Assembly (NCBI RefSeq): GCF_002251295.1
Contig: NZ_NPJA01000022.1
Location: 1-64,000 of the forward strand
Direction: 5' to 3'
From: Prevotella sp. P5-50
GTDB taxonomy: Bacteria > Bacteroidota > Bacteroidia > Bacteroidales > Bacteroidaceae
Length of the DNA: 64,000 bases
In this document: piece by piece, positions 50,101-59,260 of the stretch
Layout: each line of letters opens with the position of its first letter
Numbering within the stretch: position 1 is the first letter of the stretch
The notes under the pieces: generated by a model
What the model was told of the DNA's origin: nothing
The model's database searches: none
What the model saw: the letters and a program-made list of their open reading frames with translations, nothing else
Made by a program: the position numbers and the translations under genes

Positions 50101-51314
50101 TGATTGCCTCTGCCGTAGGTCATCATATCATGGAGAGTCGTTGGTTGCGCCAAACCGACTACCTCGACCAAATCATGAACACCTGGTACAAAGGCAACAA
50201 TGGCGAACCGATGAAGAAGATTGCCAACTATTCCTCGTGGATGCCACATGCCCTATGGCAACGCTATGCCGTAGATGGACGCAAAGACTGGATATGCAAC
50301 ATGTTGCCTTCACTCGAATGGGAATACAACCATTGGGAATCTACCCATACCCGAAAGGTCCAAGGACAGCAACTCTACTGGCAGGCTGACGTGCAGGATG
50401 CCATGGAAGAGACCATCAGCGGCGGACGTAGGAAGAAATATCTGCGTCCCAGCATCAATGCCTATATGTTTGGCAATGCCCAAGCTATCGGCAATATTGC
50501 AGCACTCAGCGGTGACCCAGCCAAAGCCGAGCGCTATTATGCCAAAGCCGATTCACTACAAAAGGCTGCACACACCCTGCTGTGGAACACCGACCAACAG
50601 TTTTTTGAAACCCACCGCGTCGATTCTTCGGCATGTGTTCGGGAGGCTATCGGCTTCCTGCCTTGGTACACACACATGGCGAAAGATGACAATCGCTATG
50701 GTGTGGCATGGCTGCAGGCTGCTGACACCAAGGGATTCTCTGCTCCCTACGGACTGACTACTGCCGAGCGCCGCCATCCTTTGTTCCGTACTCACGGTGT
50801 GGGCAAATGTGAATGGGACGGTGCCGTATGGCCCTTTGCCACCAGTCAGACGCTTACTGCCATGGCAAACTATATCAACGACTATACCGACCCTGTAGTG
50901 GGCGACTCGCTCTACTTCCGTGAAATGGAGAAATATGTAGAAAGTCAACACATGCGCGGACGCCCTTACATCGGCGAATATCTCGACGAGACTACGGGTT
51001 ATTGGCTTAAAGGCGATCAAGAGCGCAGCCGCTATTACAACCATTCCACCTTCTGCGACTTGGTCATCACGGGAATCTGCGGTCTGCGTCCACGCACCGA
51101 CGGAACATTAGAGGTGCGCCCCTTGTTGCCTGAAGGAAAATGGAACTACTTCTGTCTCGACAACGTAGCCTATCACGGTCGCTGGATCACCATCGTTTGG
51201 GACCATGACGGATCTCGCTACCACTTAGGCAAAGGACTGCGCGTCTATATCGACGGACAGTTGGCAGGACAACGTGACACCATCGGCAAACTCACCATCA
51301 ACAACGCATTATGA
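47133..51314 (+). CDS. Three-module RG-II enzyme: GH43-like / GH143 / GH142
   Basis: A 1393-residue secreted protein. After the signal peptide, residues about 24-300 are a GH43-like propeller, with candidate carboxylates at D70 (MRDPSI), D188 (FSCIDATL) and E239 (LMEGPTT). Residues about 318-685 are a second propeller of the GH143 kind. About 690-890 is a LamG-like beta-sandwich, and about 905-1390 an (alpha/alpha)6 barrel like GH142. GH143 plus GH142 is the arrangement of B. thetaiotaomicron BT1020 (DHA hydrolase and beta-L-arabinofuranosidase); the extra N-terminal GH43-like module is the notable point. Family calls are by resemblance. It is first in an operon, overlapping the GH78 gene by 4 bp. 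Confidence 0.85.
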   Translation: MKRTLLALISLCCLSAMAVEAQHDLYVSTSFHEPATDGLRFIYSRDGWHWDSIPGIWLKPEVGKQRVMRDPSIIRTPDGMFHLVWTSSWKGDRGFGYACSKDLKHWSKQRFIEVMTDTTTVNVWAPELFWDDDRQQAVIVWASCVPGKFPRGIEDENNNHRLYYTTTKDFRTFTPARLMIDPGFSCIDATLVKRGKRDYVMVLKDNTRPERDIKVAYAKSPYGPWSKASEPFTGKLMEGPTTAKVDGGWLIYYDRYRLKDFGAHFTTDFKTFEDVSNKVSVPVLHKHGTIFRASEAIVRNLLNASDAIHYTGSTLSTPYRHDGGLSPVVGVHNIQVMQANREYPAKANNDGWTYNHQPMLAYWNNRFHLNFLCDPSDEHIPPSRTMYQTSADGYTWSEPEILFPEIQVPEGFQKPGRSERAHNLVAIMHQRVGWYVSKDRRLYALGNYGVAFDRKDDPNDGNGIGRVIREVKADGSLGPICFIYLNHGCKPLANKKGALPFPYYTQADKNLRKVCREILDNPRYRMQWVEEADRNDPLIPLNKGYKAYCDYTLPDGRLAALWKHALTSISDDGGLTWSQPVARARGFVNSNAKIWGQRLSDGSYATIYNPSEYRWPLGISLSNDGLEYTTLNLVVGEVPPMRYGGNYKSYGPQYVRGILEGNGVPKDGDLWLTYSMNKEDIWVSHIPVPVQTKASAHAHDGEFNVGQLAQLRQWNIYSPKRAEVSLVNGWLTMADSNPFDYACIERKIPASKSLRVAFDIEALQNDHGLLQIEFLDEQGTACSRIELTPQGEMRCKGGARYGNLGKYEAGKTYHIEAVLSTDNRMIQVYVNGKKAGQRMFFSPVAHIERILFRTGARRTFPDIDTDADWYGTLDHAGDDEPLATYRISHFQTSSDDADAHAVALRYADYKHYVDDFNSMEDENIIQAIPNSKAWQWMTDNVPLFDCPQKQFEEMWYYRWWTLRKHIRLTPVGYAMTEFLVPRSYADQYNLIASAVGHHIMESRWLRQTDYLDQIMNTWYKGNNGEPMKKIANYSSWMPHALWQRYAVDGRKDWICNMLPSLEWEYNHWESTHTRKVQGQQLYWQADVQDAMEETISGGRRKKYLRPSINAYMFGNAQAIGNIAALSGDPAKAERYYAKADSLQKAAHTLLWNTDQQFFETHRVDSSACVREAIGFLPWYTHMAKDDNRYGVAWLQAADTKGFSAPYGLTTAERRHPLFRTHGVGKCEWDGAVWPFATSQTLTAMANYINDYTDPVVGDSLYFREMEKYVESQHMRGRPYIGEYLDETTGYWLKGDQERSRYYNHSTFCDLVITGICGLRPRTDGTLEVRPLLPEGKWNYFCLDNVAYHGRWITIVWDHDGSRYHLGKGLRVYIDGQLAGQRDTIGKLTINNAL

Positions 51315-53581
51315 CTAAGCGCGACATACTCTTCCTACTGTTCGCCATCACCCTTCGAGTGGCTGCCCAGTCGCCAACTTGCTTCGGCGAGGCACAATGG
51401 ATTGGTGCCATCACCCGACAGCAGGCAAACATTCCCGAAGGCAGACACTACACGGGAGGCATATTGAAACAAACTCGCGCACTATGGAACGCTGCCGACA
51501 CGTTGTCGCGCCGTAGTATCTATATCGCGCGCAACTTCCAGCTCAAGAAACGGGTTGCCCATGCCACCGTGCAGATTGCCGGACTGGGATGCTACAAGTT
51601 GTCCATAAACCGCCGCACAGTAGGCGATGCTGAGTTTTCACCAGCATGGAGCGACTACGACAAGACGGTGTTCTACAATACCTATGAAGTGGATACCTGT
51701 CTGCAACGTGGCATGAATACCGTTCAGGTGCTATTGGGCAACGGATTCTACAACGAGCAGGGCGGACGCTATCACAAACTAAAGGTTTCGTTTGGACCAC
51801 CCACACTACTGCTGGCACTACACATCACCTATCACGATGGCAGTAAAGAGACGATTGTCAGCGATGCCGCATGGCAGTGGAGTCTATCGCCCATCACCTT
51901 CAACAGTCTGTATGGTGGCGAAGACTACGATGCACGCATCTCCTCCACCACATGGCATCCTGTTGTGGTGCAACAGGCACCCAAAGGAATCCTGCGTCCT
52001 CAGTTGGCATATCCTGTCAAAGTGATGGAACACTATGAAGTGGCGCAAACTTTGCGTCGCGACTCTATATTGGTGTTCGATATGGGACAGAACCTTGCGG
52101 GATTTCCTGAGATTACCGTCAAGGGAAAGCGTGGTCAACACATCAAGATTACACCGGCAGAAACACTCACCGACGACCTGCGCTGCAATCAGAAGCAAAC
52201 CGGTCGCCCACATTATTATACTTACACGCTTAGTGGAAAGGGCACAGAGACATGGCATCCTGTCTTCTCCTATTATGGATTCCGATACCTCCAAGTGGAG
52301 GGCGACATCGAGACTTTACGCCATATCCGATCTTGCTTTGTCTATAATGCAGCACCACGCACCAGCAGTTTTGAGTGTAGCAACCCACGCATCAATGCCA
52401 CCCACCGCATCATCGACCGTGCCATACGCAGCAACTGGCAGGCGGTATGGACCGATTGCCCGCACCGTGAGAAACTGGGATGGCTCGAACAAGACTGGCT
52501 CAACGGCGAGGCATTGCTCTACAACTACGACTGCAGAACGATGATACAACAGACCATGCAGAACATGGCAGATGCCCAACACCCCAATGGAGCTATGCCT
52601 GAGACAGCTCCAGAATATACCGTGTTTACCGGCGACTGGGCAAAACCCTTCCTCGAATCGCCTGAATGGGGCGGGGCACTTATCGCGCTGCCGTTTCTCT
52701 ATCAGCAATACTATGGTGACGATAGTCTCATCCGACAGTACTACAAGCCGATGAAGCGCTATGTCGATTATCTGGCGTCGCAAGACTCGTGTTACATACT
52801 GCGCATGGGACTTGGCGATTGGTATGACTATGGTCCCTGGCGTGCTGGTTTTGCGCGCAACACTCCCATGCCTTTGGTATCTACCGCACATTATTACTGG
52901 TGGAACCATCTGATGGGAGAAGCACGTGCCGATAGCATCCGAGAGGCTTTCAACCGCGAATTCTACAATCCGCAAACCCATCGTTATGCCTCTGGCAGCC
53001 AGTGTGCCCAAGCCATCGCACTCTGTATGAATCTCGTTCCCGATGGCGACCGTCAGGCGGTATTCGACCAACTCGTGGCTGATATCCATCAGCATGGTGA
53101 CCGATTGACCACGGGCGATATAGGCAACCGCTATCTCTTCAAAGCTCTCATCGACGGTGGACAACGGGAGTTGCTCTACCGCATGCTCAACCACGACGAG
53201 GTACCAGGCTATGGCTATCAGATCAAGCAAGGCATGACAACACTCACCGAACAGTGGAATCCGAAGCATGGTGCATCGATGAACCACTTCATGATGGCTC
53301 ATATTGAAAATTTCCTCATACCCGACCTGCTGGGCATACAGCGACGGGGCAACGACCTGCTGATAGCGCCTCACCCCGTGGGCGACATCCACTGGTGTAA
53401 AGGTTCTACGGCATCGGCACACGGCACCGTAAGCGTAGATTGGCGAATTGAGGGACACACTTTCTATATCGACATCATGATTCCGCAGGGTGACCATGCC
53501 ACGCTGCAACTGCCCTACGGAGGTAGCGAACAGTTGGAAGGCGGCAGTCACCATCGTTCACAACAGATTCTACAACACTAA
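51311..53581 (+). CDS. GH78 alpha-L-rhamnosidase
   Basis: Secreted rhamnosidase of 756 residues. It has a signal peptide, N-terminal beta domains (VQIAGLGCYKLSINRRTVGD, VFDMGQNLAGFPEITVKG), the (alpha/alpha)6 barrel with WTDCPHREKLGWLEQDWLN and MPETAPEYTVF, and a C-terminal beta domain. The length is typical. It differs from the GH78 fused to a propeller at 25700-29611, so the two probably take different rhamnosyl linkages. It is coupled to the gene upstream by a 4-bp overlap and lies 9 bp before the symporter gene. Confidence 0.92.
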   Translation: MTKRDILFLLFAITLRVAAQSPTCFGEAQWIGAITRQQANIPEGRHYTGGILKQTRALWNAADTLSRRSIYIARNFQLKKRVAHATVQIAGLGCYKLSINRRTVGDAEFSPAWSDYDKTVFYNTYEVDTCLQRGMNTVQVLLGNGFYNEQGGRYHKLKVSFGPPTLLLALHITYHDGSKETIVSDAAWQWSLSPITFNSLYGGEDYDARISSTTWHPVVVQQAPKGILRPQLAYPVKVMEHYEVAQTLRRDSILVFDMGQNLAGFPEITVKGKRGQHIKITPAETLTDDLRCNQKQTGRPHYYTYTLSGKGTETWHPVFSYYGFRYLQVEGDIETLRHIRSCFVYNAAPRTSSFECSNPRINATHRIIDRAIRSNWQAVWTDCPHREKLGWLEQDWLNGEALLYNYDCRTMIQQTMQNMADAQHPNGAMPETAPEYTVFTGDWAKPFLESPEWGGALIALPFLYQQYYGDDSLIRQYYKPMKRYVDYLASQDSCYILRMGLGDWYDYGPWRAGFARNTPMPLVSTAHYYWWNHLMGEARADSIREAFNREFYNPQTHRYASGSQCAQAIALCMNLVPDGDRQAVFDQLVADIHQHGDRLTTGDIGNRYLFKALIDGGQRELLYRMLNHDEVPGYGYQIKQGMTTLTEQWNPKHGASMNHFMMAHIENFLIPDLLGIQRRGNDLLIAPHPVGDIHWCKGSTASAHGTVSVDWRIEGHTFYIDIMIPQGDHATLQLPYGGSEQLEGGSHHRSQQILQH

Positions 53582-53590
53582 CTATACCCT

Positions 53591-55075
53591 ATGCATATTA
53601 TCGACTTCATCGTATTTCTGCTATTCACCATCGGCATCGTAGTCTTCGGCTGTACCTTTTTCCGTCGAGGAAGTTCTGCCGATGAATTTACTTCTGCAGG
53701 CAAATCGCTGCCCGGATGGGTAGTGGGCATGTCTATCTTTGCCACCTATGTATCGAGCATCAGCTATATCGGCTATCCCGGTAAAGCCTATGCCAGCAAC
53801 TGGAACGCTTTCGTTTTCTCGTTATCCATACCGATAGCCAGTTGGATTGCAGCTCGCTATTTCGTACCTTTCTACCGCAAGAGCGGTTCGGTATCTGCCT
53901 ACAGTTTCCTTGAAGAGAAGTTTGGTCCATGGGCTCGCCTCTATGCTTCGGCATGCTATCTGTTCACACAAATAGCCCGTATGGGCAGCATCCTCTATCT
54001 GTTGGCAGTACCCATGTATATTCTGATGGGGTGGAATCTCCATGTGGTCATCATCGCCACCACCGTTGCCATCGTCATCTATTCGATGCTGGGCGGTTTG
54101 CGTGCGGTGATATGGGCAGATGCCATACAGGGCTTCATTCTCATCGGTGGTGCACTATTGTGTTTGCTGATACTGATATTCTCGTTGCCTGAGGGTCCTA
54201 TGCAGATTATCGACATTGCCACCCACTCTCCCGAAGGCAACAAACTGTCGTTGGGATCGTTCGGTGCGAGTCTCACCGAGAGCACCTTCTGGGTATGTCT
54301 CATCTATGGCATCTTCACCAATCTGCAGAATTATGGCATCGATCAAAACTACGTGCAGCGTTATCATGCTGCCAAGAGCGACAGCGATGCACGCTTCTCT
54401 GCCCTATTCGGTGGCTATCTCTTCATACCGGTCTCTGCACTATTTTTCATGATCGGCACATCGCTCTATGCTTTCTACGAGTCGGGCACAGGTTATCTGC
54501 CCGACGCTATTGCTGCCAAACCCGACTATGTATTCCCTTATTTCATAGTGGATAGTTTGCCCTTGGGACTGCGCGGGCTGCTCATTGCCAGTATCTTTGC
54601 TGCGGGCATGAGTACCGTATCGACCAGTGTCACATCGGCAGCCACCATCATTCTGACCGACTATTTCCGTCCCTTATTGCCCCATTGGCGCCGTCGCAAG
54701 GGCAACACCAGCACTGCGTCGGGTCCCGAACTCGTTGTATTGCGCATCGCTTCAGTTGTCGTGGGCGTCTTGGGTGTCCTGGTAGCGCTTGCCATGTTGC
54801 AGGTAGAGAGTATCATCGATGCTTGGTGGACGTTGAGTAGCATTTTCTCTGGTGGCATGTTGGGATTGTTTTTCTTGGCTTGCACGCGACACATCGGTCG
54901 TCGTGCCGCCTTCATCGGTTGTCTGTCGGGCATCCTCGTCATCGGTTGGATATCGTTGGCTGGACCACTCAATCTGCCTGGACCACATCTCCATCCCTAT
55001 CTCTCTATCGTGCTCGGCACGTGTGTCATCTTTATTGTTGGTTTCGTCATCACCCTGTTGTGCAGCAAATCGTGA
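53591..55075 (+). CDS. Sodium:solute symporter (SSS family)
   Basis: Inner-membrane transporter of 494 residues with about 13 hydrophobic helices. SSS hallmarks are FTSAGKSLPGWVVGMSIFAT near the N-terminus, SMLGGLRAVIWADAIQGFI and AAGMSTVSTSVTSAATII. It follows the GH78 gene by 9 bp, so it most likely imports a sugar or uronic acid set free by the neighbouring enzymes. The sugar cannot be told from sequence. Confidence 0.9.
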   Translation: MHIIDFIVFLLFTIGIVVFGCTFFRRGSSADEFTSAGKSLPGWVVGMSIFATYVSSISYIGYPGKAYASNWNAFVFSLSIPIASWIAARYFVPFYRKSGSVSAYSFLEEKFGPWARLYASACYLFTQIARMGSILYLLAVPMYILMGWNLHVVIIATTVAIVIYSMLGGLRAVIWADAIQGFILIGGALLCLLILIFSLPEGPMQIIDIATHSPEGNKLSLGSFGASLTESTFWVCLIYGIFTNLQNYGIDQNYVQRYHAAKSDSDARFSALFGGYLFIPVSALFFMIGTSLYAFYESGTGYLPDAIAAKPDYVFPYFIVDSLPLGLRGLLIASIFAAGMSTVSTSVTSAATIILTDYFRPLLPHWRRRKGNTSTASGPELVVLRIASVVVGVLGVLVALAMLQVESIIDAWWTLSSIFSGGMLGLFFLACTRHIGRRAAFIGCLSGILVIGWISLAGPLNLPGPHLHPYLSIVLGTCVIFIVGFVITLLCSKS

Positions 55076-55225
55076 AGTACCACACTTCGCTCATATCATG
55101 ATTTATCGGCAAATCGTTTCTGCCATCATGTTGAGTTCCAGACATTCTTCGCGTGTCATCTTTCAGCGTTTGAGTATCATGTTTGATAGTGCGAGACAAT
55201 GGTAATGATAATCTGGCATATAGGC

Positions 55226-55263
55226 AAGAAAAAAGGGTGACCCCATATAGGAGTCACACCTTT
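55226..55263 (-). terminator. Terminator of the SusC/SusD operon
   Basis: Minus-strand hairpin built on GTGAC/GTCAC with flanking AGG/CCT pairs, followed by TTTTTT. It sits 31 bp after the DUF4302 stop, between the convergent symporter and SusC operons. Confidence 0.75.
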
Positions 55264-55293
55264 ATTCATTTATAGACTTAAAGAGAATTTCTC

Positions 55294-56568
55294 TTATTCG
55301 CCTGCATCGTAGAAATCCAGACCGGGGAATACATCCATCCATTCACCTGGAGCATTAGCATCGGTGCGAGTCAAGCGGATGTATGATGGGTTCTTAGGAT
55401 TGTCGGTGCTCAATTCGAATGTTCCACGGAGGATACCATTGGTGATGTAATTATAACCTTTTTTATAATAGTACTGACCATTTCCATCGTAACCCTTCAT
55501 AGCCAATGAGAGGTGAGTGCCATCAATCGGAGTTACTGTTGGAAGAAGCGTTCCTATATAGTTACCACTGCGGAAGAATACACCCCATCCAAGATTAGCG
55601 GCATTAGGATTCACACCGAATGCGATGAATATAACGTCCTCACCTTCTGCAGCACTGGCTTCCTCAGCTTTTGCAAAGTAAGCAGCGGCTTTTTTGCTCA
55701 TCTTGCCCTTCTTGAACGACCAGAATGTGTTAGGATCAGTGAGCTGCTCTACGAGAGTAGGCAATACATAGTTCACGGTCCAACCCTTGCCGTCAGTCTT
55801 CCAAGTTTCATCAGCACCTGGAGTCAGCATGGTGATAGAGTCAGTACCAATCACAATTGGTTTCTTGAATTTCAAGCCCTGATCGGTAACGATGTATGGG
55901 ATAAGCACATCTTTATCGGTTTCAGCATCGTGATAGGTGAAGGTACGATTGCTTCTTGCGATGGTCAGCGGAGCCTCGCCGCCAAACTCGATGGCATAGG
56001 TCTTGTAGCTCAACAGCTTTTCCATGTCTTCTACAGCCTTGAAGTAGTTGTCCCAGTTGAGGTCTTCTGCCACACGGGTCATCACAATCTTCTGACCGTG
56101 CTTCTTACCCTGAAGTTCAAAGCGGTCTGCCTCTGCCTTGATGACACGGAACTCAAAGTCGCCTTCAAAACCCTTACCATTGTCACCTACCTGCAATATG
56201 TTGGCAGGATCAGAGAAGATGTGGAAGATTTCATTATACTCGTCGAATGAGAGCAGTACACCCTGACTCTGCTCAAGTTTGAAGTGAGAGGTAGCACGAG
56301 TGCCCTCTTCAAAGAACTCGTTGGCAGCTGTTACGGTGTTGTCAGCATTGAACTTGACGAACATATTGTAACCACCATACTTGCTGGCGCCATAATACTC
56401 CATCAGCCAACCATTAGGTGCATCAACCAGCAGTTTCATGTCGGCATTGATAGCCTCCTGGATTCTGTCGGCAGACGACTTATCGAATACGTCATCCACT
56501 TCGTTGGAACATGCCACGAACGACAGACCAGCGAGAAGGACGAACAGAATGTTATAGATCTTTTTCAT
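55294..56568 (-). CDS. DUF4302-family lipoprotein
   Basis: Surface or periplasmic lipoprotein of 424 residues; lipobox LSFVAC with Cys near residue 20. The stretch after it (NADMKLLVDAPNGWLMEYYG) and the beta-rich body match DUF4302, a family found beside SusC/SusD with a zinc metallohydrolase. It is the last gene of this operon, 11 bp after the metallohydrolase. It probably binds substrate, but no function is proven. Confidence 0.82.
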   Translation of the reverse strand: MKKIYNILFVLLAGLSFVACSNEVDDVFDKSSADRIQEAINADMKLLVDAPNGWLMEYYGASKYGGYNMFVKFNADNTVTAANEFFEEGTRATSHFKLEQSQGVLLSFDEYNEIFHIFSDPANILQVGDNGKGFEGDFEFRVIKAEADRFELQGKKHGQKIVMTRVAEDLNWDNYFKAVEDMEKLLSYKTYAIEFGGEAPLTIARSNRTFTYHDAETDKDVLIPYIVTDQGLKFKKPIVIGTDSITMLTPGADETWKTDGKGWTVNYVLPTLVEQLTDPNTFWSFKKGKMSKKAAAYFAKAEEASAAEGEDVIFIAFGVNPNAANLGWGVFFRSGNYIGTLLPTVTPIDGTHLSLAMKGYDGNGQYYYKKGYNYITNGILRGTFELSTDNPKNPSYIRLTRTDANAPGEWMDVFPGLDFYDAGE

Positions 56569-56579
56569 AGTCGGATTGC

Positions 56580-57626
56580 TTAATTAAGAGTTGTTAAATC
56601 CATATTCATAACCTCTGCCGAACGGCGGAGCACGATAGCGCGGAGCTTCTCAAGGTCGATACCCCAAGAGTCTTGCAGATAGCTGCGCACGATTTCAAGT
56701 TTGGCATTGATGATATTGGCACCTTCACGTGATGTAATCTTGGCACCTTTGATACTCGCAAAACCTGCACCTGCCAACTGAGCATTAGTAGGTTTGCCCC
56801 AGAATGCAACTTGGATAGTCTCACCCTTGGCATTGAGACCTGTTACAGTATATTCAATACCTTTGTCAAGACGTGCTTTCCAAGATTCATCGCTTGAAGT
56901 GACGTAGTTGGCATAAACCTCAGCAAAGTCCTCATTGTATTCACCACTGGCATAACCGGTAACGAATCCTTCTTTAACAGCATCTTCGTCATCCACGTTG
57001 ATCCAGTCGGTAGAGTGATACTTACCGGCAGAGATGGTCTGGAAGTCGGTGCTGTAGTACTTCTTCTGTGTCAAGATGTGACAGAACTCATGGTGCATGG
57101 TGTGGAAGTACCAGTAGTTGAGGTCCAGAGGCAGTTTGGCATGCGCACGGAACGGCTCGTCCTGATTCACATAGATGTTGTTGAGGTCAAGCTCATTGAG
57201 TCGGAACAGGGTCACCTGAACACCACCTTCAGCAGTACCGAGCACGATTTCACCCTTACCGTTGTATTCTGGTGAACCGATAAACTGGAACACACGGAAA
57301 GCATTTGCCTTCAAGAAGTCTGCACCGCAAGCCTCTACATAAGCGTCGAGCCATACGTGTTTGATCATCTTGGCCATAGCCTTCGAGTTGGTGATGGTGG
57401 CAGGCACTACGTTGTAGTAGTTGTCTGTCAGCTTGTCGTTATACAGATAGTAGAGTTTGATGTTGTATGGCTCCACGAAGTTGGTGTTGAGCCACTTGTC
57501 GAACTCGGTCTCGTTCTTCGTTTCGGTCTTGAAGATCGATTCGCTATTGGGATCGTCGTTGTCACACGACACGAATGCAACACTCATGAGCAGTGCAACG
57601 AGCGACATTGTAATATGTTTCATCAT
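56580..57626 (-). CDS. Substrate import-associated zinc metallohydrolase lipoprotein
   Basis: Lipoprotein of 348 residues (VAFVSC lipobox near residue 21). The zinc site HHEFCHILTQ fits HExxH; a third ligand probably lies further on, in the EDFAEVYANYV segment. This matches a family encoded with SusC/SusD importers that have no glycosidases. It may trim a proteinaceous or peptide-linked substrate at the cell surface. It is 26 bp after SusD. Confidence 0.85.
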   Translation of the reverse strand: MMKHITMSLVALLMSVAFVSCDNDDPNSESIFKTETKNETEFDKWLNTNFVEPYNIKLYYLYNDKLTDNYYNVVPATITNSKAMAKMIKHVWLDAYVEACGADFLKANAFRVFQFIGSPEYNGKGEIVLGTAEGGVQVTLFRLNELDLNNIYVNQDEPFRAHAKLPLDLNYWYFHTMHHEFCHILTQKKYYSTDFQTISAGKYHSTDWINVDDEDAVKEGFVTGYASGEYNEDFAEVYANYVTSSDESWKARLDKGIEYTVTGLNAKGETIQVAFWGKPTNAQLAGAGFASIKGAKITSREGANIINAKLEIVRSYLQDSWGIDLEKLRAIVLRRSAEVMNMDLTTLN

Positions 57627-57652
57627 ATCTTTATTCCTTTCGTTCGTTATAA

Positions 57653-59233
57653 TTAATTCTGGGTTGCTGTCTCTCTGGGGTTAGGCTCAAGTCCAGCTTC
57701 TATGACGTCGTAAGGCAACTGGATAGCACCGCGAAGGTCGCCAGCCTTGAAGACGATGTTGTCTTCGCCGTCAAGATGGTGGGTGAACTCAATACCCCAA
57801 CGCTTGATGTCGAGCCAACGCTGACCTTGATAGATGGTGGTGATACGACGCATATGGAGCACTGTATAGATCATATTGGTCTGTGTGCCTTCCTCAACGG
57901 TGAAGCCCTGTGGGTTGAGCGGCTTCTTGATGCTCTCTTCGCTCACTGCACGTGAGGGAACCTCGGTCATGCGGATGGCATTGAGCGCTGTATTAACATT
58001 ATCAACTGTGAGCGTCAAGAACTTGGGTGAAGTCACATCGCTGTGAGCGGTGAGCCATGTATTCATGTCGGCAAGAGCCTTGTCATAGTCTTTCTTCATG
58101 ATGTAAGCCTCTGCACGTGTCAAGATAGTCTCGTCACCGGTGAAGACGGGGTCAACCACGTGGGCATAACCAGTCTGGTTGATCTTATCTTTGATTTCGA
58201 AGTCCTCGATCAAGCTGGGTATATACACGGCTTGGTTACTACCATACATGAGACGAGCTTCCTGAAGGGCATTCTTTTCTGCACTACTGGCTGATTCAGA
58301 CCAAGGAGTTTTAGCCCACATAGTCTGTGATGTGATCACATCCCTGTTGTGGTTGAAACGCTTGTAACTTGACGAACCACGGTTGACACGTCCGTTGATA
58401 GAAACGGCATCGACAAACATGAGGTTGCAGTTCTCACCAGAACGGATCCATTTGTTGTGGATGTCATCAACACCAGCCAAAGGAGCATAGCTGTCCATGT
58501 CACGCAGCAGACTGCTTGGGTTTCCACCCAATGCCTTGGTAGCGTATTCGATAGCTTTGTCCCAGTTTTGGTAGAACAGGTTGAAGCGGGCAGCAAAGGC
58601 ATAAGCAGCCTTCTGGTTGAAGTGATACTTAGGTACGGTGAGATAACCATCGTTGAGCAGAGGAAGAGCCTCTTCGATATCAGCATTGATATTCTCATAG
58701 GTCTGACGCAGCGTTCCGCGCTCGTTGACAGATTCACCAGCTACTTTAGGATAAGGAATACCGAGGTATTCGTCAGCCTTAGAATCGTTCCATGCCATAC
58801 AGAACATATTGGCATTCTGGAACATGGCAAAGGCACGGCAGAGCAGTGCCTCGGCACGCAGTGCCTGAGCATCAGCAGATTCATCGCCTGCCAACGCCTC
58901 AAGTGCCATGTTGGCTACAGCCGCAGCCTCGTAGTTAGCATTCCAAACCTGCTTCGGGTCGTCGTTATTCTCAGTCTCAATGGGCTGCCATTTGTAGGCA
59001 TTCATCTGGTTGGGCTGTGCGTTATAAAGTACACCATTGTCGCTCACGTTGTCGCCACTTATAAAGAAGACAAAGTTGGGCGAATGGTTGGGATAGGCCG
59101 ATACGAGGAACTTCTTTGCCTTGTCGAGGCTGTTAACCTCGGCGCGATCATCGGGGAGCTTGTCGAGATAGCTGTCACACGAAGCAAGTGCGAGCATTCC
59201 TGCGGCCAGTGATAATATGCTAAGTTTTTTCAT
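57653..59233 (-). CDS. SusD/RagB-family substrate-binding lipoprotein
   Basis: Outer-membrane lipoprotein of 526 residues; lipobox LALASC (Cys near 19) followed by the characteristic DSYLDKLPDDRAEVNSLD. TPR-like helices and the SusD C-terminal region (MRRITTIYQGQRWLDIKRWG) are present. It acts as the lid of the SusC pore. It lies 27 bp after susC. The ligand is unknown. Confidence 0.93.
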   Translation of the reverse strand: MKKLSILSLAAGMLALASCDSYLDKLPDDRAEVNSLDKAKKFLVSAYPNHSPNFVFFISGDNVSDNGVLYNAQPNQMNAYKWQPIETENNDDPKQVWNANYEAAAVANMALEALAGDESADAQALRAEALLCRAFAMFQNANMFCMAWNDSKADEYLGIPYPKVAGESVNERGTLRQTYENINADIEEALPLLNDGYLTVPKYHFNQKAAYAFAARFNLFYQNWDKAIEYATKALGGNPSSLLRDMDSYAPLAGVDDIHNKWIRSGENCNLMFVDAVSINGRVNRGSSSYKRFNHNRDVITSQTMWAKTPWSESASSAEKNALQEARLMYGSNQAVYIPSLIEDFEIKDKINQTGYAHVVDPVFTGDETILTRAEAYIMKKDYDKALADMNTWLTAHSDVTSPKFLTLTVDNVNTALNAIRMTEVPSRAVSEESIKKPLNPQGFTVEEGTQTNMIYTVLHMRRITTIYQGQRWLDIKRWGIEFTHHLDGEDNIVFKAGDLRGAIQLPYDVIEAGLEPNPRETATQN

Positions 59234-59260
59234 CTTATTGTTCCTTTCTATTAAGTTTGA

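Noticed and set aside
52316..53554. 412-codon frame opposite GH78
   Set aside because: It is antisense to a well-supported rhamnosidase. Long antisense frames are common in this codon usage.
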